Source: Nonomuraea thailandensis
GTDB lineage: Bacteria; Actinomycetota; Actinomycetes; Streptosporangiales; Streptosporangiaceae
DNA: 64,000 nucleotides
Direction: 5' to 3'
NCBI RefSeq assembly: GCF_024172165.1
Contig: NZ_JAMZEB010000002.1
Coordinates: forward strand, 4,671,501-4,735,500
Below are positions 8,444 to 18,371 of this stretch, in pieces; positions within the stretch are counted from its first letter, which is position 1, and each line of letters begins with the position of its first letter. The notes beneath the pieces were generated by a model that was not told the DNA's origin, made no database searches, and saw only the letters and a list, made by a program, of their open reading frames with translations. A program made the position numbers and the translations under genes.

Positions 8444-8998
8444 TCAGGCGTGCATGCCCCGGCGCAGGAGCGACCACACCCGGGCGGCCGCGACCCGCCG
8501 CGCCGGCGCGGGCCGCTTGGCGAGCACGCCGGCGAGCATGCTGACGGCCAGCAGCAGATCCTCGCTGCCGAGATCCGCACGGGCCGCCCCGGCCTGCTGA
8601 GCCTCGGCGAGCTTGCCGGCCAGCACCGTGCCCACGCGATCGCGCATCGCCAGCGCGCGGGGGTCGGTGGTGTTCGCGTCGACCATGTCGATGAACGCGG
8701 TGGTGGCGATGATCTGCTCGGTGATCAGCGTGAGCACGTCGTCGAGCGTGGCGCCCGGCTCCGCGGCCAGGGCCTCCAGCTCGGCCACGCCGTCGTCGAA
8801 GACGGCCAGGGCGAGGCTGAGCCGGTCGGGGAAGTGCCGGTAGAGGCTGCCCTGGCCCACCCCCGCGGTGCGGGCGACCAGGCTGAGCGGCGCGTCGTAG
8901 CCGACGTTCGCGAACACGTCGCGGGCCGCCGCGATCAGGGCGGCGCGATTGCGGGCGGCGACGCGCGGCCCCTTGTTCACCGGACGTGCCACGGACAT
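8444..8998 (-). CDS. TetR family transcriptional regulator
   Basis: A 184-residue TetR protein. Its N-terminal HTH (residues about 16-60) contains RNRAALIAAARDVFANVGYD, then LSLVARTAGVGQGSLYRHFP, the canonical TetR recognition helix. The remaining alpha-helical ligand domain is short but complete. The gene is divergent from the SDR/Baeyer-Villiger oxygenase genes, and the 145-bp interval holds two copies of a CGGACA-N4-TGTCCG palindrome, so it most likely represses itself and the oxygenase unit and is released by a pathway ketone or alcohol (inference). Confidence 0.93.
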   Translation of the reverse strand: MSVARPVNKGPRVAARNRAALIAAARDVFANVGYDAPLSLVARTAGVGQGSLYRHFPDRLSLALAVFDDGVAELEALAAEPGATLDDVLTLITEQIIATTAFIDMVDANTTDPRALAMRDRVGTVLAGKLAEAQQAGAARADLGSEDLLLAVSMLAGVLAKRPAPARRVAAARVWSLLRRGMHA

Positions 8999-9016
8999 GA
9001 CTCTCAGCCTACCAAC

Positions 9017-9032
9017 CGGACACTATTGTCCG
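9017..9032. promoter_or_regulatory. putative TetR operator 1
   Basis: CGGACA (9017-9022), spacer CTAT, TGTCCG (9027-9032): a perfect 6-bp inverted repeat, 18 bp upstream of the TetR start. It shares its sequence and 4-bp spacer with the second site at 9094-9113, so it likely mediates autoregulation. Confidence 0.7.
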
Positions 9033-9093
9033 CGTTCCTAACGCAGGCATGCTCACTCATTCGACAATGATCTGTCAGGCGAGCTACATTTTC

Positions 9094-9113
9094 ACCGGAC
9101 AGCATTGTCCGGT
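9094..9113. promoter_or_regulatory. putative TetR operator 2
   Basis: ACCGGACA (9094-9101), spacer GCAT, TGTCCGGT (9106-9113): a perfect 8-bp inverted repeat with a 4-bp spacer, 30 bp upstream of the SDR start. It is a stronger version of the site at 9017-9032. Two matching sites in one divergent interval are the usual arrangement for a TetR repressor controlling both directions. Confidence 0.78.
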
Positions 9114-9143
9114 TCAATCCTTGCTCCAGACAGGAGAGGACGC

Positions 9144-9893
9144 TTGAGCGCGTTCGACAACAAGAGCTGCCTGATCACCGGCGCGGGCTCCGGCATCGGC
9201 CGCGCCATCGCGGTCGCCTTCGCGAAAGCCGGCGCCCGCGTCGTGGTCTGCGACGTCAACGAGGAGAGCGCCCGTCGCACCGCCGCCGGCATCGGCGACG
9301 CCGCCCTCGCGGTGACCGCGGACATCGGCGACGAGGCGGCGGTCACGGCCCTGGTGGAAACGGCGATCGACGCCCACGGCCGCATCGACGTGCTGTGCAA
9401 CAACGCCGGGATCATGGACACGATGGCCCTGCCCGCCGACATCACCCTCGCCGAGTGGGAGCGCGTCCTGCGCGTCAACCTCACCGGCACGTTCCTGGTC
9501 ACCCATGCGGTGCTGCCTCACATGCTGAGCCAGGGCGGCGGCACGATCGTCAACACCGCCTCCGAGGCCGGCATCCGCGGCGGCGCGGCCGGGGCCGCCT
9601 ACACCGCCTCCAAGCACGGCGTCGTCGGCCTCACCAAGAGCGTCGCCTGGGCGTACGCCAAGGACGGCATCCGCTGCAACGCCATCCTGCCCGGCCCCAC
9701 CATGACCGGCATCGCCAACGGCGCCACCTTCGACCCCACCGGCGCCGCCCGCCTCGGCCCCGTCCTCGCCCTCGGCGAACGCCTGGCCCAGCCCGAGCAG
9801 ATGGCCGACGCCGTCCTCTTCCTCGCCTCCGACGCCGCCTCCTTCGTCAACGGCGCCATCGTCCCGGTGGACGGCGGCTGGTCGGCGGCCTGA
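9144..9893 (+). CDS. short-chain dehydrogenase/reductase (SDR)
   Basis: A 249-residue classical SDR, an NAD(P)-dependent alcohol/ketone oxidoreductase. Motifs: cofactor loop TGAGSGIG (12-19), NNAG (86-89), catalytic Ser140 in NTAS, and Tyr153/Lys157 in YTASK. An Asp ending the second strand (VVVCDVNE) favours NAD(H). Start: TTG 9144 preceded by AGGAGAGGA; the in-frame TTG at 9105 falls inside the operator, so it was rejected. Length equals the family norm. It is the first gene of the TetR-controlled unit, 125 bp ahead of a Baeyer-Villiger monooxygenase; an alcohol-to-ketone oxidation feeding the oxygenase is the natural reading. Confidence 0.93.
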   Translation: MSAFDNKSCLITGAGSGIGRAIAVAFAKAGARVVVCDVNEESARRTAAGIGDAALAVTADIGDEAAVTALVETAIDAHGRIDVLCNNAGIMDTMALPADITLAEWERVLRVNLTGTFLVTHAVLPHMLSQGGGTIVNTASEAGIRGGAAGAAYTASKHGVVGLTKSVAWAYAKDGIRCNAILPGPTMTGIANGATFDPTGAARLGPVLALGERLAQPEQMADAVLFLASDAASFVNGAIVPVDGGWSAA

Positions 9894-10018
9894 CTCCGAG
9901 CCGATCGAGACGGCAGGCAGCGCGGCCTCCGCCGGCCGCCGACGAGAACGCCCTGCGAGCACGCCGAGCCGGGCTCCCCCGACCCCCACACCTGAACTCC
10001 CGAACCGGAAGGGCATCC

Positions 10019-11836
<1,818 letters not shown>

Positions 11837-12073
11837 ACCGCCAGGTGGAGCAGCCCATCCGGGCGCCCGCCGCGGGGATCGAACGGCACGGCCCTCGGGC
11901 CCGGCGGGCACCCCGGTCCTGATGGGAGCGTCCATGGCAGTGGGGATGACAGCCGCGACCAGGCCGCTGATCTTGTATCATGCCGGCTCAGCGGGCCTCG
12001 GCATGTCAAGGGGAGAGCGGGACACCTCGCCCTCGGTGCCTCGAACCGCGTGACCGGAGGAGCCGATGCTGGG

Positions 12074-13030
12074 ATGACGGCAGAGCGACCGATGCCTACG
12101 CAGGACGACGTGCTCGGGTACTTCAACACGCTGTCGAACTGGGGACGGTGGGGCGACGACGACGAGCTCGGCACTCTGAACCACATCACCGACGACGTCC
12201 GGCTGGCGGCGGCGCGGGCCGTGCGCCACGGCAGGAGCGTGTCGTGCGCCTGGGAGGTCGCCGTCCCGGCGGAGATGGAGCGCTCGACGACGACGTGCCC
12301 GTGCGCCGCCGACATGCCGGGAGCCGAGAACATGCCCGCGCCCGGGTTCCGCAACGACCGGCGCTGGGGCTTCTCGACCGAGCGGCTCGGCGTCACCTTC
12401 CACGGCAACACCCTCACCCACATCGACTCGCCGTGCCACATCTTCTGGGACGGCACGATGTACAACGGGCGGTCGCACTCGCTGGTCGACGCCGCGACGG
12501 GATCGGCGTGGGCGGCCGTCACGGCGGCGGCGAACGGGATCGTCACGCGTGGTGTCCTGCTGGACATCGCGCGGGTTCGTGACGTGCCGTGGCTGGAACC
12601 GGGGCAGGGGGTGTTCCCCGAAGATCTCGAGGAGGCCGAGCGCCGCCAGGGTGTGCGGGTGCGTCCCGGTGACGCGGTGCTCCTGCGGACCGGCCGTGGC
12701 CGCGTCCGGCACGACGCCGGCGCGAGCAGCGGTTTCGAGCAGGCCGGCTGGCACGCGTCCTGCCTGCCGTGGCTGCATGAACGCGAGGTCGCGCTGATCG
12801 GCGCCGACACCCCTCAGGACGTTCTGCCGTCGGGGTACGAAGACGTGCTGATGCCGGTTCACGCCGTGAGCCTCGTCGCGATGGGGCTGTGGATGCTCGA
12901 CAACTGCGACCTGGAGGCGTGCGCGACGACGGCTGCCGAGCTCGGCCAGTGGGACTTCCACCTCGCAGTCGCGCCGGTCCGCTTCGCCGGCACGTCCGGC
13001 AGCCCGGTCAACCCGATCGCCACGTTCTGA
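12074..13030 (+). CDS. cyclase family protein (kynurenine formamidase-like hydrolase)
   Basis: A 318-residue member of the cyclase/KynB metal hydrolase family. The metal and catalytic signature HGNTLTHIDSPCH (110-122) is a variant of the family HxGTHxDxPxH pattern; a second conserved block is LMPVHAVSLVAMGLWMLDN (near 270). These enzymes hydrolyse amides, lactones or related bonds. Starts are uncertain: ATG 12074 has GGAGGAG 11 bases upstream, an in-frame GTG lies at 12050 and an ATG at 12092. It is 237 bp downstream of the Baeyer-Villiger oxygenase on the same strand; a role in opening the lactone or ester product is possible but inferred. Confidence 0.82.
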   Translation: MTAERPMPTQDDVLGYFNTLSNWGRWGDDDELGTLNHITDDVRLAAARAVRHGRSVSCAWEVAVPAEMERSTTTCPCAADMPGAENMPAPGFRNDRRWGFSTERLGVTFHGNTLTHIDSPCHIFWDGTMYNGRSHSLVDAATGSAWAAVTAAANGIVTRGVLLDIARVRDVPWLEPGQGVFPEDLEEAERRQGVRVRPGDAVLLRTGRGRVRHDAGASSGFEQAGWHASCLPWLHEREVALIGADTPQDVLPSGYEDVLMPVHAVSLVAMGLWMLDNCDLEACATTAAELGQWDFHLAVAPVRFAGTSGSPVNPIATF

Positions 13031-13142
13031 ACCGCGGCCCATGGCGTGGCGCTGCTCAGCGCTGCCAACCCGCGTTCCCGGCTTCCGTCCCGCGCTCGCC
13101 GGCCTCTTGCGCCTGTCGCGTCACCACACGTCCGCCCGAGGG

Positions 13143-14027
13143 CTACCGGCCTGGCCGCGGCCTGTGAGCACCTCGCGCCGACAGGTTCTCGGTGGGGCGG
13201 CGAGCGACGACGAGCCAGTGGCCGCCGGGGATGCGCACTCCGTCCGGGCTCTCGTACGGGCGCAGGGCGTCGGCGAGGAGGTCGCGGGCGGTGGCGCGGG
13301 TCAGGCCGCCGGGCTGTTCCAGCACGGCCAGGACCGGGCCGCTGCCGAGGTAGCCGTCGGCCGCGGCGTGGGCGTCCGCGCCGAAGTCCATCGGCGCGTC
13401 CAGAGGCCGCAGCGTCACCTCGGAGAAGCCGGCCCTCGTCAGGACGTCCGTGGTGTGCGCGGGGTCGGCGAGGGAGAACATCCCCGACTCGGGGAGGGTC
13501 GCGGTGCCCAGTCTCTTGTGCAGCGCCGAGAGCGGCACGACGTACCAGTCGTTGTCGGCCATGCTCCGCGGGCAGACGAAGACGAGGCGGCCGCCGGGCC
13601 GAAGGGCGCGGCCGATGTTGGCGAAGGCCGCGACGGGGTCGGCGAAGAACATGATGCCGAACCGGCTGATCGCCACCTGGTACCGGCCGGCGGCGAAGGG
13701 GTACGCCTGCGCGTCGCCCTCTTCGAAGGCGACGTTCCCCAGACCGGCCGCCTCGGCGGCGGCTCTGGCCTGCTGGAGCATGGCGGCCGACAGGTCGATG
13801 CCCACGGCGTGGCCGTCCCGCGCCTGCCGGGCGGCGAGCCGCGTGGTCTCGCCGGTGCCGCAGCCGATGTCGAGGACGTGGTCGTCCGGCCGGATGTTCG
13901 CGGCGGTGAGCAGCGGGGCGGTGAGCTCGGCGTTGAAGCCGCCGTCTGCCGGGTTGTGCTCGGCCCAGTGGGCTCCTTCCGGGCCGTTCCACGCGGCGGC
14001 CTGCTCGGTGTTCACGATGTCCGTCAT
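13143..14027 (-). CDS. class I SAM-dependent methyltransferase
   Basis: A 294-residue methyltransferase. SAM motif I is VLDIGCGTGE (51-60), followed by the acidic end of strand 2 (GIDLS), motif II-like FEEGDAQAYPF and post-motif RALRPGGRLVFVCP. The N-terminus (NTEQAAAWNGPEGAHWAEH) is typical of a UbiE/COQ5-like group of small-molecule methyltransferases in actinomycetes. The ATG overlaps the stop of the upstream methyltransferase by four bases. Convergent with the cyclase-family gene. Acceptor unknown. Confidence 0.88.
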   Translation of the reverse strand: MTDIVNTEQAAAWNGPEGAHWAEHNPADGGFNAELTAPLLTAANIRPDDHVLDIGCGTGETTRLAARQARDGHAVGIDLSAAMLQQARAAAEAAGLGNVAFEEGDAQAYPFAAGRYQVAISRFGIMFFADPVAAFANIGRALRPGGRLVFVCPRSMADNDWYVVPLSALHKRLGTATLPESGMFSLADPAHTTDVLTRAGFSEVTLRPLDAPMDFGADAHAAADGYLGSGPVLAVLEQPGGLTRATARDLLADALRPYESPDGVRIPGGHWLVVARRPTENLSARGAHRPRPGR

Positions 14028-14788
14028 GCGCGGTCCTCTCGGTTCGCGGGGTGGGCGAGCAGGCGCAGCCCGACGGCGGTCAGGTCGCCGCGACCGATCC
14101 TGAGCTGCTCGATCTGCTGGAGTGAGGTGAGAAGCCGGGTGGCGGTGTCGTCGCTGATCTCGTCGTTGATCTCGTCGGCGAGGTAGCGGTGCAGGTAGGG
14201 AACGCGTACGAGCTCGCGGATCTCGAAGGCCGCCCGGATCGCGTGCACCATGGTGTCGCCTGCGTGCAGGTGGTGCTCGTCGCGATGCCGGCTCACCCAC
14301 TCCGCATGGGGGTCCTCCACGGCGGCGCCGTGCTCCGGCGATGCGGTCAGGCCGGCCTCGGCCAGTACTGCGCCGATGTCGTAGAACCACGACGCGGTGG
14401 CGCGATCGGCGCGTTCCCAGGCGAACTCGTCGACGATCAGGACTCCGCCCGCGGCCAGCAGCGCTCGTGCCCGCTCGACCGCCTCCGCCAGCCGGGCGGT
14501 GTGGTGCAGTGACAGGGAGAACACGATCGCGTCGAACGGGCGGTCGTCGTAGTCGGCGATGTCGGCCTCGATCGCGGCGACGCCGAGGGCGGTCGTCGCG
14601 GCTACGGCTCGCGGGTCGATGTCGACGGCGCTCACTGCGTAACCGGCGCGGGCGAGCGCGAGCGCGAGGCGGCCGCGTCCGCACCCCGCGTCGAGGACGC
14701 GCGCCGGCGCGGGCGGCAGCCACTCGGTCAGGAAGGCCTGTCGGCCGGCGACGGCAGGTACGGCGTCGCGGGCCGCTGTGCTGGTCAT
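14024..14788 (-). CDS. class I SAM-dependent methyltransferase
   Basis: A 254-residue methyltransferase. SAM motif I VLDAGCGRGR (31-40), AVDIDPRA at strand 2, FDAIVFSLSLHH at motif II and LAAGGVLIVDEFAW at motif III. Start: ATG 14788 (MTSTAARD); an in-frame ATG at 14833 would add 15 residues lacking coding character, and no strong SD is visible, so it may be leaderless. It forms a two-gene unit with the overlapping downstream methyltransferase, and is divergent from a LysR regulator starting 80 bp away, which probably controls the pair. Confidence 0.87.
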   Translation of the reverse strand: MTSTAARDAVPAVAGRQAFLTEWLPPAPARVLDAGCGRGRLALALARAGYAVSAVDIDPRAVAATTALGVAAIEADIADYDDRPFDAIVFSLSLHHTARLAEAVERARALLAAGGVLIVDEFAWERADRATASWFYDIGAVLAEAGLTASPEHGAAVEDPHAEWVSRHRDEHHLHAGDTMVHAIRAAFEIRELVRVPYLHRYLADEINDEISDDTATRLLTSLQQIEQLRIGRGDLTAVGLRLLAHPANREDRA

Positions 14789-14868
14789 GGGGATCACCGG
14801 TTCAGGATCAGCCGGCCGCGGACATGAGCACAACTGCAGGTTGGTTGGGGCAGCTATACGCTCGACGC

Positions 14869-15834
14869 ATGTTGGACACGTGGGCCTTACAGGTGCTGGT
14901 CGCGGTCGCCGACCACGGGTCGTTCTCCGGGGCCGCCGAGGCGCTCTCGATGACCCAGCCCGCGGTCTCCCGTCAGATCGCGGGCTTGGAGAGACGAGTG
15001 GGCGTGCGGTTGTTCACCCGGGTGCCGCGTGGCGTGCGGCCGACCGCCGCCGGAGAGGTCGCGGTCGAGATGGCGCGCGACAGCCTGGCCCGCCTGCGGG
15101 CGCTGGAGGCCAGGCTGGCGTCCTTCGCCCAGCTGGCGTCGGGCGAGCTGCGGCTGTCCGCCTTCACGAGTGCCAACATCGTGCTCGTGCCCGAGGCGTT
15201 CCGCCGTTTCGCCGGCGTCTACCCCGGCGTGTCGCTCAGCCTGCTGCAGACGGATCAGGAGGCGCTCCTCACCGCGGTGAGGGACGGCCGGATCGATCTC
15301 GCGCTCATCACCGACTGGCACCTGCACCGGGACCGGGACGCGACCGGCGCGGCCGACGCGAGCCTGCCCCGGCGTGCCGTCGACGGCGCCGAGTTGATCC
15401 CCCTGCTCGCCGAGGAGCTGTGGGTCGCCCTGCCCGCCGGGCACCGGCTGGCTCGTCAGCGCCGGGTCCGCCTGTCGGATCTCAGGGAGGAGACCTGGAT
15501 CGACGGCGGCCACCCCGACTGTCTCGGCCCCACAGCGCCGCTGTTCGAGGCGCTCGGCGCCGCTCCGCGGATCGGTTTCTGGTGCGACGACTGGAACAGC
15601 AAGCAGGCGCTCGTCGCGGCGGGCGCGGGCGTGATGCTCGCGCCCACTCTGGCCCACCCTGCCATCGGGCCCGGCGTGGTCCTGCGGGCCACCATCCCGC
15701 CCCTGCCGACCCGGGGCCTGTACGTCGCGGTGGCCGTCCCGCCGTCGCGCGCCCCCGCGGCCGACGCCATGCTCGGGATCCTGACCGGCCTCATCGCTCA
15801 GCCGGGCTTTCTGGCCAGGAGGACCCGCCGGTAG
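14869..15834 (+). CDS. LysR family transcriptional regulator
   Basis: A 321-residue LysR protein. N-terminal winged HTH: LQVLVAVADHGSFSGAAEAL, then SMTQPAVSRQIAGLERRVGV (residues about 5-45). The C-terminal two-lobe effector domain contains LRLSAFTSANIVLVPEAFRR (about 100-120). It is divergent from the two methyltransferase genes, the usual LysR arrangement. In the 80-bp interval, CAAC and GTTG flank TGCAG at 14831-14843, an imperfect dyad that could be its site, though it lacks a strict T-N11-A form. Effector unknown. Confidence 0.92.
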   Translation: MLDTWALQVLVAVADHGSFSGAAEALSMTQPAVSRQIAGLERRVGVRLFTRVPRGVRPTAAGEVAVEMARDSLARLRALEARLASFAQLASGELRLSAFTSANIVLVPEAFRRFAGVYPGVSLSLLQTDQEALLTAVRDGRIDLALITDWHLHRDRDATGAADASLPRRAVDGAELIPLLAEELWVALPAGHRLARQRRVRLSDLREETWIDGGHPDCLGPTAPLFEALGAAPRIGFWCDDWNSKQALVAAGAGVMLAPTLAHPAIGPGVVLRATIPPLPTRGLYVAVAVPPSRAPAADAMLGILTGLIAQPGFLARRTRR

Positions 15835-15948
15835 GGAGAAACCCCCACGCCCGGACGCCTGGCCCCGCGGCGCCGAACGGAGTAAGCACTAACTACCAAT
15901 ATCTTGCCGAGTCACATAAATCTAACCAACGACGCAATCTGGATTTGT

Positions 15949-15964
15949 TAGTAAGTGGTTACTA
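15949..15964. promoter_or_regulatory. putative autoregulatory operator of the TetR gene
   Basis: TAGTAA (15949-15954), spacer GTGG, TTACTA (15959-15964): a perfect 6-bp inverted repeat only 9 bp upstream of the TetR start. A degenerate copy beginning AGTAAG lies at 15881-15894. The surrounding 90 bp are unusually A/T-rich for this genome. Placement suggests repression by occlusion of translation or transcription initiation. Confidence 0.55.
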
Positions 15965-15972
15965 TATAAAAT

Positions 15973-16521
15973 ATGGACGTAAGACGCAGCACCGCGGAAC
16001 AACGACGCGCGGAGGCCGTCGTGGCCGGCATGCGGGTCTTCGCCGACCATGGCTTCATGACGGCATCGATCCAGCAGGTCGCGGACGAGATCGGGGTGTC
16101 GCAGCCGTACGTCTTCCGGCTCTTCGGCAGCAAGCACGCGTTCTTCCTCGCCTGCCTCGACGAGATGGAACGCCAGATGCTCGATCTCATCCGGCAGGCC
16201 GCGGCGGCGTCACCGGACGATCCGTTGTCCGCGATGCGCGCCGGCTTCCGGGAGATGCTCGGCGACGGAGTCATCACCGGCCTGTGGTTGCAGGCCTGCG
16301 CCGCCGCGCGCAGGGACGAGACGGTGGCGGCGCGCTGCCGTGCCGTCATCTCGGCGATTCTGGAAGAACTCACGCAGTTGACGGACGTGGGGACGGACGG
16401 CTTGGCGCGGCATCTCGCTGACGGTGTGCTCGTGGTGATGTTGCAGGCGGTCGGGGTGGACCTCACGGGTGGGAGCCTGGCCGCCATCGATTCCCTGCGC
16501 GCCGAGAAGACGACCTCGTGA
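15973..16521 (+). CDS. TetR family transcriptional regulator
   Basis: A 182-residue TetR protein. The HTH (residues about 14-58) reads VVAGMRVFADHGFMTASIQQ and then VADEIGVSQPYVFRLFGSKH. The C-terminal ligand domain is helical with no recognised ligand class. It is followed directly (GTGA overlap at 16518) by an open frame leading into the DUF2867-like gene, so the two are probably co-transcribed. A palindrome lies immediately upstream of its start. Target beyond itself and the neighbour is unknown. Confidence 0.9.
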   Translation: MDVRRSTAEQRRAEAVVAGMRVFADHGFMTASIQQVADEIGVSQPYVFRLFGSKHAFFLACLDEMERQMLDLIRQAAAASPDDPLSAMRAGFREMLGDGVITGLWLQACAAARRDETVAARCRAVISAILEELTQLTDVGTDGLARHLADGVLVVMLQAVGVDLTGGSLAAIDSLRAEKTTS

Positions 16522-16604
16522 ACCTGGATCCTCCGGTTGAGACACCTGGCCGGCCGCCGTCGGTCGGTCCCCCGACCCGGCCTCACATGAACGGAGACAG
16601 CGAG

Positions 16605-17084
16605 ATGACCATCGGCTTCGTTGACAGCGCCGTAGGAACGTGCAACATCCCCGAGCCCGTCCGCGCGCTCAGCTCGTTGCCGGACATCGACTACGCCGAC
16701 CGATTCACCCTCTCCACGGAGGTGATCGCGACACCGGAGCAGTGGGCTCGCGCGATCTTCGGGGACGTTCCCCATGCCGGAGAGCTACTGATCTGGTGCG
16801 GCCTGCTCGGTTTCCGGCTCAGCCGGAAACGATCGCCGGCCACCGTGGCCGGATGGCGGATCGGCGGACGTGGCGAGGACTGGGTCCGGCTTGAGGCGGC
16901 TTCCTGGTTCCTGACCGGCAACCTCCTCGTGCAGACAGCGGGCGAGCAGGTGTCGCTGGCGACCTTTCTGCACTATCGCCGGAGAGTGGGCCGTGGCGTG
17001 TGGCCTCCGCTGTCCGCCGTCCATCGCCGGCTGGTGCCCGGGTTGCTCCACGACGCCGAGGCGAGGCTCCGAGCACTCCGATGA
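16605..17084 (+). CDS. DUF2867-like hypothetical protein
   Basis: A 159-residue soluble protein resembling the DUF2867 group: an IDYADRFTL N-terminal element, TPEQWARAIFGDVPHAG, and the terminal VHRRLVPGLLHDAE that closes these proteins. No catalytic residues are known for the family. Start: ATG 16605 is preceded by GGAG at nine bases; in-frame alternatives are ATG 16587 and GTG 16518, the latter overlapping the TetR stop. The extra N-terminal residues are Pro-rich and unlikely to be coding. Probably co-transcribed with the TetR gene and controlled by it. Confidence 0.65.
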   Translation: MTIGFVDSAVGTCNIPEPVRALSSLPDIDYADRFTLSTEVIATPEQWARAIFGDVPHAGELLIWCGLLGFRLSRKRSPATVAGWRIGGRGEDWVRLEAASWFLTGNLLVQTAGEQVSLATFLHYRRRVGRGVWPPLSAVHRRLVPGLLHDAEARLRALR

Positions 17085-17246
17085 CGCTGCGGTCGCGCGG
17101 CATGCCCGGGCTCCGTCCGCATCGACCCGGTGACACGACGCTCGGCACCCCACCCTCCCGCTTGACCTCCGGAGGACTTGCCGCCGTCCGGCGGCCCGAT
17201 GCGGGCGAGCTCCCGGATCACGAGCCCGGGCGCGGACAGGCGCCGG

Positions 17247-18023
17247 TCATCCCCTCGGGATGTCGATGCCGACCGCGCGCAGTCTCGCCTCGACCAGCGC
17301 GTTCAACCGGGCGATGGCCGGCGCTTGGTCCTCCCGGTGGTGGTTGACCAGTCCGTACCGGGCGGCGGCGTCGGACTGGTTGCGGGACCCGGCCGGCATC
17401 GCCAGCAGCGCGCGGTCGGCCAGCAGCTTCTCGGCCAGCGCGGACGCCAGCTCCTCGATTCGCGGGTCGTCGGGATCCCAGGACTTCGCATCGACGCCGC
17501 GCTTGGTCAGCTCGACGAGCTCGGGGTCGCCGAGCGAGTGTTCGAGCCGGGTCAGGAAGCCGTCGAAGATCTCCGGAGCCAGCGCCCGGGCCAGCACCAG
17601 GGCCTCCCGTTGGGTGGCCACGTAGTCGGAGCTGAAGCCCAGATCGGCGAGTCGGTCCAAGACCGCGCAGGCACGGTCGGGCAGCAGGGCCCGGTCGCCG
17701 TGGGCGAGCCGGTACAGCGTGTCGCGGCGCGCGATCAGGTCCTCGATCCGTTCGGTGAGCCGGCGATGGACGTCGTCCAGCGCGGCGGCGAACGGTTCGG
17801 GATCGGAGTCGAGCAGGTCACCGATCTCGGCCAGCGGCACGCCGGCCTCGGCCAGCGTCCGGGCCTGGACCAGCCGCAGCAGGTCGGCCGACCGATAACG
17901 ACGGTAGCCCGAATCGTCACGTCTCGGCTCGGCGACCAGGCCGAGCCGGTGATAGTGCCGCACGGTCTTGATCGTGACGCCGACGAACGCCGCCGCCTGA
18001 CCGATGGTGAGGCCGTCCGCCAT
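17247..18023 (-). CDS. MerR family transcriptional regulator
   Basis: A 258-residue MerR protein: winged HTH LTIGQAAAFVGVTIKTVRHY followed by RLGLVAEPRRDDSGYRRY (residues 5-42), a dimerisation helix, and a C-terminal domain with TipAS-like length and Trp/His content but no clear TipAS signature. Start: ATG 18023 with GGGAGG seven bases upstream. It is divergent from the serine hydrolase at 18372. The interval carries a MerR-type dyad overlapping a promoter (18262-18285), so it likely activates the hydrolase gene in response to a hydrophobic ligand (inference). Confidence 0.9.
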   Translation of the reverse strand: MADGLTIGQAAAFVGVTIKTVRHYHRLGLVAEPRRDDSGYRRYRSADLLRLVQARTLAEAGVPLAEIGDLLDSDPEPFAAALDDVHRRLTERIEDLIARRDTLYRLAHGDRALLPDRACAVLDRLADLGFSSDYVATQREALVLARALAPEIFDGFLTRLEHSLGDPELVELTKRGVDAKSWDPDDPRIEELASALAEKLLADRALLAMPAGSRNQSDAAARYGLVNHHREDQAPAIARLNALVEARLRAVGIDIPRG

Positions 18024-18261
18024 CAGCGCACCTCCCGATCGCGGGTGGCCGCGGTCTCGCCCACCGTGGCGGCGACGGCCCGCAAGCCCTGCCGTGGGAT
18101 CCGGCCGTGGTCGCCGGCGACCTTCGCGTTCACCTCGGGGCACTGGTGGCGGGCGATCACAGGGTCAGGGTAGCGCGCATCCGTTCCCGTCCATCACCGC
18201 GCGGACCGCGGCCCGCCTCTGGGGGACATCCGGGGTCCGCAGCTCGTGATCGCGGCGAGGG

Positions 18262-18285
18262 TTGACCTTGACCTTAGGTCAGGGT
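18262..18285 (+). promoter_or_regulatory. MerR-type dyad overlapping a -35 element
   Basis: ACCTTGACC (18265-18273) and GGTCAGGGT (18277-18285) form an inverted repeat with one mismatch and a 3-bp centre. Two overlapping TTGACC hexamers (18262 and 18268) can serve as the -35 of a promoter toward the serine hydrolase. MerR regulators bind such dyads in the spacer of promoters with elongated 19-20 bp spacing; no strong -10 is visible, which fits an activator-dependent promoter. Confidence 0.6.
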
Positions 18286-18371
18286 GCACGCTCATCGCAT
18301 GGCCGCCTCGAAGGGGCCGAGCGGCCACCAGGGCCGCCGTGAGATCGACCACTGCGGACAAGGAGATCATG

